Position numbers and translations under genes: made by a program. From Dendrocalamus latiflorus (lineage: Eukaryota > Streptophyta > Magnoliopsida > Poales > Poaceae), in NCBI GenBank assembly GCA_017311315.1, contig CM029610.1, forward strand, positions 5,327,126 through 5,391,125: a stretch of 64,000 nt of DNA, in the 5' to 3' direction. Under the pieces are notes generated by a model. That model saw only the letters and a program-made list of their open reading frames with translations, made no database searches and was not told the origin of the DNA. Below, one piece after another: positions 47,977 to 58,799 of this stretch; the stretch's first letter is position 1; each line of letters begins with the position of its first letter.

Positions 47977-49544
47977 CTACAATCAAGATCAAAACAAACT
48001 GATGACTTCTCCTCATTGCATACTGTCATACTTGACAGCAAAAATGCAGAAAATTCATTGCACAATTAGATGGCCAATGTGTCAACAGCATTAATTGTGA
48101 TGCTATTTGAAAAAAAAAATCCACTTTAACTTTGGCCTCAGTCTATTTTTCAACCTACAACTTTAGAACAGTCTAAAACACAAACTGAAGTGTCAAAACC
48201 AGGTTACTTGACCCCTCAACCATTACAAAACTGTTTTGACCGATGTGGATGCAACATATGTGCCACATCATCTAACAAAACAATCTGATGCAATGAGTTA
48301 GCAAATTATAAAAAAGAATGAAGGGGACCACAGCCCTATCTTCTACTCTCTCTTCCCCCTCCCTGTCTTCTTCCTTTGTCTTCTCTCATGCTCCTCTCAT
48401 GCTGCCGGCCACAGCCCGTCTCCACGCCACTGCTCCTCCCCCTCCCCTCTCCTCCTTCCTCTTACTTCTTCCGCTCTTTTCTAGTATTCCTGCATCTCAC
48501 CTAACCACCACCTCACCACAACGAGCTTTAATTTAGTTGTTCTACATCAAATTAGCTTTGTTGACTCACTTGATATATTAAAAATGTCCACTGCTAGAAC
48601 CTAGGTTTGTTTTCCAGGATGTGGTCTATTGAATGTTCTTTCAAACTTTGTTCTGTTACACAATGTTAACAGATGCAAATGTTACAAGTTTTGAGACCTA
48701 CTCTATTCTCTGCACAAGTCTGAAAGCTACTTTATTTTTTTGGTCCAGTTTTCTGTCAATAACATTAAATAACTTGCAGTTAGAAAAGCATCTATATTGA
48801 TTCCTAATCCATTTTATAAATATTGATAAGAGGCCCATATCTTCACTACTGCATCTACTATATTGGGCTTCAACTTTACTAGCTATGCCTTATGTTTGAT
48901 CATGGAGAACGTGTATAGTCTCAAAAATTGTTGGAAGAGCGTAACTTGTCCAAGACACAGTAATGTTTTACTGTGACGTTCATTTTAGCTACTCGTTTAA
49001 TCTATCTGTTTTGATGTTATAATATCGCTTGCGTCGCATAAGGTATCTGAAGTCCATAGAAAGTGAATTGAATGGTTTTAGTTGTGTAAAAAGGGCATCA
49101 CGTGCAAATTTTCAGTGCTGTCACGACCAGCTATGGCATACCCCTTTTTGCTACATATTCCGATGTGCTTGTTTACACCATGTGAACTTACTTTTTTCAG
49201 CTAAATCAGTTTACTTTATCTTAGATTATCTTAGATTATCATAGACGGCTCTTGGAAGGAACGTGCTGAAGGCATAATTATCTTAGATTTACGACATTTT
49301 GATCGATGGCCCTGTGTAGTTCTGCAGTAGGGCAGCAAGTTATCTTCCCCCATTCTAATATTATTGTATAGATAGGTAAATGGCATTGTATTGATATGGA
49401 ACTTTAATGGGACGTTGCTTCGTGTGATGGGGGTATTCAACCCCCGATTACACTGATATTATCTGGTGTTTCAGTATGTACTATGGTGGTGCAATCAACG
49501 TAGCCGTCTGCGACTTCCTCAACTGTTCTCAGCGGCTTTATTAA
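47977..49544. other. Anonymous intergenic region
   Basis: No exon of the missing ANTH domain and no other gene can be seen on either strand. A pyrimidine-rich block lies at 48340-48500. Confidence 0.4.
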
Positions 49545-49815
49545 CACTCCGCTCATTTCGACTTGAACTTTTGATTTATGGCTTATTTTTCATTATTCAT
49601 AAATTTCATCTTTTTTTAAACTTTTGTCTTTTTTGAGTTTTTTTACCAGTTATTTTTTCGTATTCGTTTGTGTTGTCTATGATAAGCTAACATATTTTTT
49701 TATTTTTAAATTTTTTAAATTTAATTACGTCAAATAAACCATCTTCAGTTATATTATAATTTCAGCCAGTTACAGTGCAATTTTAATTATAAACTACTAA
49801 TTTTCAGCCCAACCA
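49545..49815 (-). mobile_element. MITE, family C, copy 2
   Basis: The reverse complement matches 19815-20075 over most of its length, including the 'aattaaatttaaaaaattt' core and 'acacaaacgaatacg'. Ends are approximate. Confidence 0.75.
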
Positions 49816-50810
49816 TGCAGAGCCAAAGCTGACTGCTCTAGGACGTCATTATCCTGAGATCCGGTGCCAAAGCTGACTCGCAAGATATCTAGTTAAGCGC
49901 GTTAACGGTATAAACATAGCCACGGTAATGACCTAAAGCTCCCACGAAGCCTCCCGCTATTTATCGGGCCGTAAATAGAATTTGTTCGTGGGCAGTTCTC
50001 TGGACTAGTCATGGGCCGCAGATAGGCCTAACGGATAGCATTGGGCAATCATTTTCGTGGGTAAGTTTGGGGGCAATTGGGTCTTCAGTAGGCCGTGTAA
50101 ATGATCCCCCTGTGTCCCTGATGGACTCTACTAGGTCGCTGTAGGGATTTAGCGGGTTAGTTAAAATGGGCTTACTATTAGTGGGAAAGATAGGTTCCGT
50201 TCGTTATTGGGCGGACCAAATTTTCTTCCTTGGCCGTGTATGGGCCTTTGCCACAGGGCTTTTAGTGGACTCAGTGCGGTTAATCTTAGGCTGTAATGGG
50301 CCGTCGATTTATTGTTCATGGGCCGCTGAAGGGTTGGCTGGATGTTTTGTACTGAGCGCGGGCAATCTTGGGCCTAATTGGGCCGTTTTGATGTTGTTGA
50401 TGTACCCTTAATAGGCTCTTAGTGGGTGATCTTGGGCTGGTATTGGGTTGTCTACTGGATCAAACGGAACGTTGCTGCGTTCGAGTGGGCCCGTCTGGTT
50501 TACGTGAGTGATCGATTGTGACTTGCCCATCATTATGCCATCATTGTGCGCACGAATCGTCCGGATGGAGCGAGGTTGTTGGCCGACAGCGTTCTATCGT
50601 ATTGCCTATTGCCTAGCTGGTCGTTCGAATGTATCCTCAGAAAAAGTGAACTTAAACGTTGTTAATGTGTCGATGGATCAACTGTCCGCCAAGAGAACAC
50701 CAGTGTGATACGATCTGTGCAAAGCACAATTAGAAGATAATTAACATCAAGAACCTATCAGGGATAAACATGGGGTTGTACACCAACATATAGCACACCC
50801 TTTGTAACAC
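49816..50810. other. Intergenic region rich in TGGGCC-type motifs
   Basis: No gene is supported. Between about 49960 and 50480 the words GGGCC, TGGGC and TAGGCC recur more than twelve times on the plus strand (for example 49967, 50011, 50239, 50299, 50320, 50371, 50381). TGGGCC/T is the 'site II' motif bound by TCP factors, but the spacing is irregular and no downstream gene is visible. Confidence 0.45.
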
Positions 50811-51250
50811 CCCATTTTCAAAACCTGGCATTATGTGAATTTTCAAATCAATGTTTAAAAGGCTTCATTCTCAGCTTTGTTGTTCTTGTGCTCTTCAAAA
50901 AGAAAATTTACAAAATGTAAAAATATTCTAAAATGAAAACCTTGTTTTATCTCCAAAGGAGTAAATCAAATTAATCTTTTAAAATCTAGAATCTGAAATT
51001 ATCTGCAAAAATTAGAAAATTTCAGAGAAGGAAAATTTATGTTTAATATTTTAAAAGAGGAAAGGGAGAAAATGGAATACTTGTAAAAGAAAACCCCCAG
51101 TCAATCCTGGCCGCCCATCCTCTTCCCCCTTTCCATCCTAGCCGCCCATTCCTTCTTCCTCCTGGCGGCAGCGCTTCTTCCTCCTCCTACCCGCAACGCC
51201 CCTCCTCCCTCTGCCGTTGTCGCCGCTCGCCATCCTCCCTGTTGTAGGGG
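50811..51250 (+). mobile_element. LTR fragment, family G2
   Basis: It starts TGTAACACCCCATTTTCAAA, a classic grass gypsy-type LTR beginning, and runs through AT-rich then GC-rich sequence ('tggccgcccatcctcttccc'). It ends abruptly at the next unit. Only one copy is visible here. Confidence 0.55.
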
Positions 51251-51696
51251 TGGCCCAACCCCCCGTGACTGGGCCGTGCAACTAGTCCAACATGTAATAG
51301 GCCCAATAGTGTAGAGGAATATAACAGTGTAAATATACCAATGTACCCTCATCCTTTGTAAATACTAAGGGGTAGAATGGGGATTTCCCATTCTACCCCA
51401 CTCATATATATAAACCCCCAGGAGGGGCAAAGGGGAGGACTCTCTCATTCTGACCCAACTCTTCCACACAGATCTGGCTCCTCTCTTCTCCTTCTACCAA
51501 TCCCCCTCTCTTCCTGTTTAGCCTGTAACTACAACACTCCCCTCAACCACCTGTGCTGGCGATTGAATGCGGCAGCAGACCTCGTCTTCAGCACCACTCC
51601 TCGCCATCCGCGCCTGGCTCCGGTCACCTCCTACGCGGCCCCGCCAGCGCTGACCTCGCCCCGCCGTGCACGCCGCTCGCCGGCCCCCACCCGTGC
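51251..51696 (+). repeat. Possible short LTR or promoter-like fragment with hairpin
   Basis: It contains a 13-bp inverted repeat (ggggtagaatggg / cccattctacccc) with a 5-base loop at 51369-51399. This is followed closely by a TATA-like 'catatatataaaccccc' (about 51404) and a pyrimidine-rich stretch. The arrangement resembles a retrotransposon LTR promoter. No partner copy in the window confirms it. Confidence 0.4.
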
Positions 51697-53320
51697 TGTA
51701 ACATCCTAAAATTTGGATGTTTGAAATTTGGAGTAATTTAAAGCTTTTATTTGCATCTTATTGGCATTTGAATTTTTGGCTCAAAATCTTATTTGGGTTT
51801 TCCCCAATTTTGTGCCGAGCTAAATAAAAACTGGGAATAAATTTCAAATACAAGTAAGAATTATGACGATAAAAGATAAGAAAATTTTTTGGGGAGTTTA
51901 AAACTCTAAGAATCAAAATACCAAAAATCTAGGATTCAAATCCAAGTCAATAAAAAGAAACCAAGAATCCCATCTTTTAATTTAAATAGCATACAAAAAC
52001 CCAAGGTTGGGCATTCAAAAATTTGTATAAACAATTCATTACCAAATTTAATTAAAAATAGAAGACTATTAGATTTTGTGGTTGAACCAAGACTTGAATT
52101 GAAGATCCAAAATTAGATACGAGGTTTAAATAAAAACTTAAATTTTGAATAACATGCAAAATTCTAAAAATCAGTAAATTTTAATGCAAATTAAAGATCA
52201 AATCAAAAATCAAAATTTCAGATCAATGCCCTGGCATTTCTTTTTTCACTTCCAGGTGGGCCCCACCTTTCCCTATTTCCTCTCCCCTTTTTCCTCTCTT
52301 CCTCCCCATGCGCTGCACTCCTTTTCTTTTCTCCTCCTCCCTCCTCCCTTCTGCGGCTGAGCATCCTCTGCGTCTCTGCTTCCCTTTTCATTGCGCGTGC
52401 TCTGCTGCTCTCTGCCTTCTGCACCCGAGTTGTCCCATCCGTCGCAGCGCTGCTCTGCCCTCTGCGCGGCGCCGCTCGCCCGACTCCTCTGCGCCGCGCC
52501 GACCCGTCACCATCGTTCTGCACCCCCGCGCGCCGAGCCCCGCGCCGGGCAAAGCCCCTCAGTTCTTCCTTCGCGCTCGGTCCCCGTGCCCACGCCCCGG
52601 CTCTACTCCCTCCCCGCGCGCGCTTGCCTATAAGGAGGCTGAGCAGCCCCCTTCCCTTTCCCCTGTGCCCCGTGCTTGACTCTAACACCCGCGCCTCCTT
52701 CCCCATTGCCAGCCGCCTGCGCCACCGAGCCATTTCCGTCGATCCGATTGCGCAATCCAAAAATCAGTCGCGTTGGAATGCGTCCCTAAGCCTCTTCTAG
52801 CGCCCCGCCGGTTTAATTGAAACTCCTGGCACCGAGCTCGCCGGGACGGCCTTCTCCCCCGACTCCGACCAAAGCCACTATTACCACCGCCCACACCTCT
52901 CCGGTGGACCTCCCACCAATTCCTCGCGGTGGGGGCGGCTTCCCCACCGCAGGCCAACGTCGCCGGCTCGCCACGGCCTCTCCCCGACTCGACCACCGAC
53001 GCGGTAAGCCTCCATTCGCCTCCCAGCAGCTCACGCGCGCCTCAATTCTCCCTTCCCTTCACGCCGGCGCCGGCGCCGTCGCCCCTTCCCGCCTCCACGG
53101 TCGGCCACCCCGCGTCGTAGCCCGTCCGCCTCGCTGTTGGTCCGTCCGACTCGCCGCCACCCATAGCTCCCCTATACCCGGGCCAACCCATTTTAGCGGT
53201 CGTCGCCACCCCCCAGGCCGGGCCTCGCCGGTGACGCCGTCGGCCATAGCCGCTCGAGCATCTCCTCTGTTTTATGACTTGCAACCTTGGCTTAACTATT
53301 ACCCTCCCCGTTTACCATCA
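51697..53320 (+). mobile_element. LTR, family G1, copy 2
   Basis: It begins TGTAACATCCTAAAATTTGG and matches the minus strand of 9661-11427, including 'ttttatttgcatctt', 'ttggcatttgaa' and 'caaaatcttatttgg'. From 52250 on it is strongly GC- and Pro/Arg-codon-rich. The many overlapping open frames there (52218-53347, both strands) are compositional. The right end is uncertain because a SINE-like unit follows. Confidence 0.68.
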
Positions 53321-53330
53321 GGTAACATTG

Positions 53331-53480
53331 AGAGAGCAGCTGGTTAGCCGGGCGCTCGTTCAGCCTGGCCGCCTGAGTTCGATTCCCCTCTCGCAGAGTT
53401 TAGCAGTGGGTTTAAAAATCTTTTTGCAGAGCAGTTTTTAGTGGGGAAAAATTGAGGAAAAATCTATAACTAGTCCTGAG
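53331..53480 (+). mobile_element. tRNA-derived SINE-like fragment
   Basis: A box A-like sequence (TAGCCGGGCGC, 53345-53355) and a box B-like sequence (AGTTCGATTCC, 53376-53386) sit about 20 bases apart. They are embedded in 'gagagcagctggttagccgg' and 'gcctgagttcgattcccctc', as in the tRNA-related heads of plant SINEs. The stem positions do not fold into an intact tRNA. The tail region is unclear. Confidence 0.6.
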
Positions 53481-54099
53481 TTGCTGCAAAAATTTATTTA
53501 GGAGCTAAGTATGAATAGCAAGCCCGACCTGCACCTAATGTACTTATATACGATCTTTTCCATAAAACGTACTCAGCGCTAAATAACCACCGGAGACACA
53601 TAAATTAATAACAACCTCTAGTGAAAAGGGGATCTTTAAGCAGAAGTGTCATGTTAGAAAGATATATATATGTGACATATTTTAACATAATAGCCCTAGG
53701 TCAACAGGTAACAAAATAATCCCACAGACATATAGATACTCTAAAGTAAACATGAAACCCTTAAAGTAGAGTCACATAAAATTATACACACCGAGCTTTG
53801 TTCAGATAGCTAAGTATAAACTAAGATTTGAAATAAATCTAAACCTAACAGTAGCTAAACTATAAGCAGGATAAAAATAGTGCCATTAACCAAATCTTAA
53901 CACTAGCTTTAGTACGTAGTAATATTGAGCATAATTGTAATATAAAGCTGGAACCCATGTAAATACACCCTAACTCAAATTAAACTAGCCTAATGGTAAA
54001 TGGAGGTACATGAAATATCGCACCACAGGCCTTGTATTAGATCATCTGAACCACTCAATAACTTATAATAAATCTAAACTAAGTTTATTCGGATTTATT
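53481..54099. other. Anonymous AT-rich sequence
   Basis: No gene or defined repeat is recognised. The words 'aaatctaaacc', 'agtaaac' and 'gctaaac' recur loosely. Confidence 0.35.
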
Positions 54100-55884
54100 T
54101 GGATCCTTTGAGTTATTCGCTTTTATTTGGATTCAGTCGTTTATCGCGTAATTAGAAATTGGAGGTCGTGAAGACTCATGGGATCAAGTGAGGTCAAGCT
54201 CGAAGTGAAGATAAACGCCAAAAACTGAAGAGAAAGCATCGTGTGAGCTCAAGACCGCGGTAAACCGCGCCAGGCGAGTCAATACTTTGATCATGTTGAA
54301 CCTACATTTTCTGTAAATTACTTTTGTTTAAATTATCAAAGTGCATGCTGTTATTTTATATGCAAATACATGATAAATTAATATTCTAGTTATATGCCTA
54401 TTGTTTACCTTGAATAATATTACACCTCCTTTGGAATATTTGAATGTGTGAACTTTGTCGCCCTAGCAAAAAAAATTATTATAATAGTAACATTTCGAAT
54501 ATAAGTCCCTAAATATATGTCATGCTTAGTATTATTTAGATACTCATGGGCGCGAGAGCGCCCAACATCACTTTTAATCCTGAGAAAAATTGGTTGGGCA
54601 GTCATGGTGGTAATGACTGGTGTATGTTGAATATGGCTATTTTATATTCCAAAAACCTCGAATTGCTTATTTATCTGGGCGGATGGTTCGGGGGTATGGT
54701 GCAGGTGTGCACGAGAGTGTGGTTTGTGGTAGAACCGCCCAGATAACCCTAAGGACTGAATCTTGTCATGACCTCCTATGTTAAACAAGTGTAACCACAA
54801 GTCTGTAAAGTACAACTTGGCCTAGTAAATTTACCAGACCCTGAAAGTCATCATCATCGGTGGAGGAGTGGAGTGGTGCAAGCGGCTGTCTGTGTGGCGA
54901 GCTTGAATGGGACATCCACGGAGGGTGAGGTTCTGCTGTGGCGCGCTAGCAGTGTGGGTAGCCAGCTGCTAGGCGTTCAGAAGGAGAATATCCCGCACAA
55001 CGTATGGGACCCACCGCAAGTGGGAACGGCCCATAAGGTGAGATGATGGAAGGGGCGAGGTACTTTGAACGATTACTGTGATGGTTCGCTCAACCGCACG
55101 ACTAAGGAATCGTGTGGGGCAACGAGGGAACTGTCTCTTGTGGGTAAAGTGTGCAAACTCTGCAGAGTCAAAACTATTCGAATAGCCGTGCCCACGGTCA
55201 AGGGCGGACATAGGAACTTAACCAGATATAGTTCTATTTCAAAATGTTTTTGGGTGGGATGGAAAAGTGGAGGGCAATGGAAAGCCCTGATTTGAGTTGT
55301 CCTGGGTGTTGTCCCAGTGGTAAGTTAAGCGGCTATAACGCTGAAAGGTGTTATACGGTGTGATGCCATATGTATGGCAAAATTATGGTGTTATTAGGCA
55401 TATGGTGTGATGCCATATGTATGGAAAATCATGTTAATATTCCTTGAACATTATGTTTTGTGCCAAAACTGCTAGGTCTCAGGAAATTTTATGTATTGTA
55501 TTTCAAATAGTGGCATTTCTATTCTTACAAAATAAAATGTGGGTGGAATAAACAGGGTCATGGGTAAAGGAGATGGAAGTTTGTGGTAAAAACATAAAGA
55601 TATTGGTGGACTCAGGTCGATTATAAAAAGGAAATGATAGTGTGGGATCTGGGAGAAGTAATTTGGTGGAGTCTAAATGAGTATATAGGTTAGATAGATG
55701 ATTTAAATGATTTTTGGAGTATTAGGGATGCAAAGGTAATTGCGGGATTACAACACTGATAACTAATATAAATTCTTGGAAGATGATGGCAGTAATGGGA
55801 TTAACAGGATTGGATCAAATACTAGATGGATGAATTAAATTTCTAGGAATATTGGAGGAATGATAACAATTATTGGATTATAAT

Positions 55885-56010
55885 CTTGATCAATGATATT
55901 CTTGGTGGATGTCTCCTAGTGAGTCGTAGACTTAATCATTGATATTCTTGGTGGATGTATACTAGTGAGTCGTAGACTTGATCATTAATATTCTTGGGGA
56001 TGTATACTAG
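55885..56010. repeat. Tandem repeat, about 51-bp unit
   Basis: Three near-identical units contain 'gatattcttggtggatg' and 'ctagtgagtcgtagactt', starting near 55895, 55937 and 55982. Confidence 0.8.
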
Positions 56011-56159
56011 TGAATTAGTTAGAAATAGATAGTAGAAAATAAGATTAATTATTGGGAGAACAAATTATGGTTTTGGATCAATAACAAAAGGATTGAATTA
56101 TCAGGAAGTCCCGATGCGAAGGATTTCGGTGGATTTAAAAACAATTATGTTGGATAGTC

Positions 56160-56560
56160 ATTAGAATTTAGAAATGAAGAGTGGATGATTAGCAACCACA
56201 AGATTGGATTTTAGAATACAAAAGATATTGGTGGATCTAAATAAAGGATGACCCTCACTGCTTGGAATCTTAGGCAGCAATGAGTGCATGATTGGTGGAT
56301 TATATAAATGATGATATTCGCTGTTTGGAGTTTTAGACAGCAACCAATACAGAAAGAATATGATCGGTGGATTGAATAGAGGATGACACATGTTGTTTGG
56401 AGTTTAGAGAGCACTCAATAAAGGAAGTGTAATTTCGATGGATTAAGTCAATTATGGCAATCGCTGTTGGGAGCCTTAGACAGCAGTTAATAAAGAGCGT
56501 GAGTCTTTGGTGAATTAAGTCAATGATGTCATTTGCGGTGAGGAGTCTTTAGGTCACAAA
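56160..56560. repeat. Degenerate tandem repeat, about 80-bp unit
   Basis: About five units share 'ggtggatt(a)', 'gatga', 'gctgtttggagt' and 'ttagacagca' in the same order. Unit length varies by a few bases. Confidence 0.75.
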
Positions 56561-57054
56561 AACAACAATATGATATAATAATAGAAATGCTACTAGACGC
56601 GTTTTATGGCGAATAAAACAACCCGAGCCTCTCCTTTGTTAAGTCATGCATACTATTTATTTGCATTCTGTGTATTGGCTCGCGGAGCACGGGGTTGGAG
56701 TGCTCACACTCGCTTTTGCGACAAAATTCAGAATCAGGAATCAAATCACCTCGTCTCAGCAACAAGATTGGACAAGTTGGCCGAGAAGATGAAGATGTCA
56801 AGGGCTAGGTCGCGAACCTCCAGTTGGCTGCCTGTGGGCATGTCCTGAAGGTCCCACCCGTGTGCTTCATTCCGCTGCTGCAATTTATTGATTTCGACCT
56901 AATCGGCCCATGAGTAAGTCTATTAATTTACTTTAGCTTCCGCATGATATGAAATTTGATATCCATTACTGCAACTGTGAGCACTATCTACTGATCCAGG
57001 GAATAGTGCGGTGGAATCACAGAGGAATCCGGATTGTAAAATCTGGGTCCTGAC

Positions 57055-57497
57055 GCGTGCGCTGCGCAGCCGTGGTACGCCCCGAGTCACGCCCGTCGTG
57101 TCGTCCTCGCCCAGCTGCCCTACGCCACGCCTCCTCCCCTGCTACCGTCAGACAAAGCGGCGTCCTTCGCATTCAATTTGCGCCCAACAACCCTCCGGTG
57201 GCCGCGCCTGCACTATAGCCGCACGGTGATGACGCCCCGCACGCTCGGCGCCATGCCGCTCTGCCCCCCCCCCCCCCCCGGCTCCACACCTCTCTTCCCC
57301 GGCTCTATAAATGGGCGTCGGAGCTCCAATTCACCGCCCTACCGAAGCGCAATTAAGCTATTCACATGCCGCCTCCTCTGCCGTGGGTGCTTCCCCAGAG
57401 AAACTCCGCTGCCAAGAGCCGCTGGTGGACTTCGGGACCCCTACACCCCACCGTCGCACTCCCCTTTCTTCCCTCTTTCCCCTCCTCTGTCTAATTG
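57055..57497. other. GC-rich spacer with poly-C run
   Basis: Contains a 16-base or longer C run (about 57264-57280), a TATA-like 'gctctataaatggg' (57302) and pyrimidine-rich sequence, resembling the promoter part of an LTR. The open frames are compositional. Confidence 0.4.
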
Positions 57498-58264
57498 TGT
57501 AAGACCCCAAGTTTACTAACCTGGAATCCTCTGTGATTTCACCGCATTATTCCCTGAATCAGTAGATAATGCTCACAGATACAATGCTGCATCATTTCAT
57601 ACACGACAAAACCATACATTACAATACTAGAGTTCAAATAGACCGCGTCGAGTCGAGGTTACAATAGAGCCATCAGGCCAAATGTCTTACAATACATAAA
57701 GAGCGGAAGCGGAAGCGTACATAAGCGTAGGGGCACAACTCGCCACAGGCAAGCGACTGGGTCAACCTGAGCACTACCACTATTAATCAGGGACCTGACT
57801 AATAACGGATGCACCCACCAAAACTAGCCTGGTCAACCGGACTGAGGCGAGAGGCAAGACTACCGAAGCCTAATCTAAAATCCACCATCTTCATTGCCTT
57901 CGGTAGTCTTGCCTCTCGCCTCAGTCCGGTTGACCAGGCTAGTTTTGGAGGGTGCATCTGTTATTAGTCAGGTCCCTGATTAATAGCGGTAGTACTCAGG
58001 TTGACCCAGTCGCTTGCCTGTGGCGAGTGGTGCCCCCTACGCTTATGTACACTTCCGCTCTTTATGTAATGTAAGACATTTGGCCTGACGGCCCTATTAT
58101 AACCTCGACCCGACGTGGTCTATTTAAACTCTGGTATTTGTAATGTATGGTTTTGTCGTGTATGAAATGATGCAGCATTGTATCTGTGAGCATTATCTAC
58201 TGATCCAGGGAATAATACAGTGTTATCACAGAGGATTCCAGGTTAGTAAACTTGGGGTCCGACA
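57498..58264. repeat. 767-bp near-perfect palindrome made of inverted LTR starts
   Basis: The left arm 57498-57868 begins TGTAAGACCCCAAGTTTACT. The right arm 57898-58264 ends ...aacttggggtccgaca. The arms pair along about 370 bp with few mismatches around a 29-base spacer (57869-57897). Both outer ends look like LTR starts (TGT...CCC). It would transcribe into a long hairpin RNA from either strand. Confidence 0.9.
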
Positions 58265-58797
58265 CCCTTAGAGCGAGAACCCATTGCTAACGACAGGTTA
58301 AAATACTAACAGATTCCATATTCTTAGCAAAGGACTATTACCTTCACAGAATTAAACATTGGTGAGGGTAATTAGCTGTAAGGAAAAGTAAATTCAGTAA
58401 CAGAGTAAACGGCGAGACAACGATCATTTTAGAAACGAGAATAGCAAACAACGCCTGCAAAGGGCTAATGTGCGACAACACGCCAACTACTCAAGCTGGC
58501 TTGCTAACAAAGCATGTTGCAGGTTAGCTAACAAAGACAGCTAGCTCAGTCTTAAAATGTAGCACACTATTCATGCCGGGCCTCATATTCCTTTCCTCTA
58601 CCGCCATATACATCTAGTCATCTCGGATTGTCAAAGACATCCCCTATTATTAAGCACTTATATGGTCTAAACCTGATCAAGTATTACAAACAATCCTAGG
58701 TACAAGCTTCATCATTTTTAATTCCTTAATTACCTTTTAATATTTGTAGTCGGTTTCATTCATCAGTTTCTGTTAGAGCGTGAATTATTCCGCCTTT
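58265..58797. repeat. Probable LTR remnant preceding copia element 3
   Basis: Noncoding sequence ending in 'gaattattccgcctttatag', just before a primer-site-like 'agtatcagaac' (58801). By position it should be the 5' LTR of copia element 3, but no paired 3' LTR could be aligned by eye. Confidence 0.4.
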
Positions 58798-58799
58798 AT

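Larger units (their letters stand above)
54100..57054. repeat. Retrotransposon LTR-derived region (gypsy-like)
   Basis: It contains words typical of long grass gypsy LTRs, such as 'aactctgcagagtcaaaact' followed by 'attcgaatagccgtgcccac' (about 55155-55195), and 'gagtggtgcaagcggctg' (54868). At the right end, 56975-57054 ('tctactgatccagggaatag' to 'aatctgggtcctgac') is a diverged copy of the outer part of the palindrome at 57498-58264. This places an LTR start (TGTCAGGACCC-type) on the minus strand there. Different families may be nested; no coding domain is seen. Confidence 0.5.

Noticed and set aside
52218..53347. Long Pro/Arg/Ala-rich open frames (up to 180 codons) as genes
   Set aside because: They overlap on both strands in GC-rich LTR sequence. 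No family motif is present and the other LTR copy does not conserve the frames.
53331..53400. A functional tRNA gene
   Set aside because: Box A and B words are present, but no acceptor, D or anticodon stem set can be formed; treated as SINE-like.
57498..58264. A complete transposon with target duplication
   Set aside because: The flanks (aattg and cccttag) do not match. It is described as a palindrome of LTR starts and not as a defined element.
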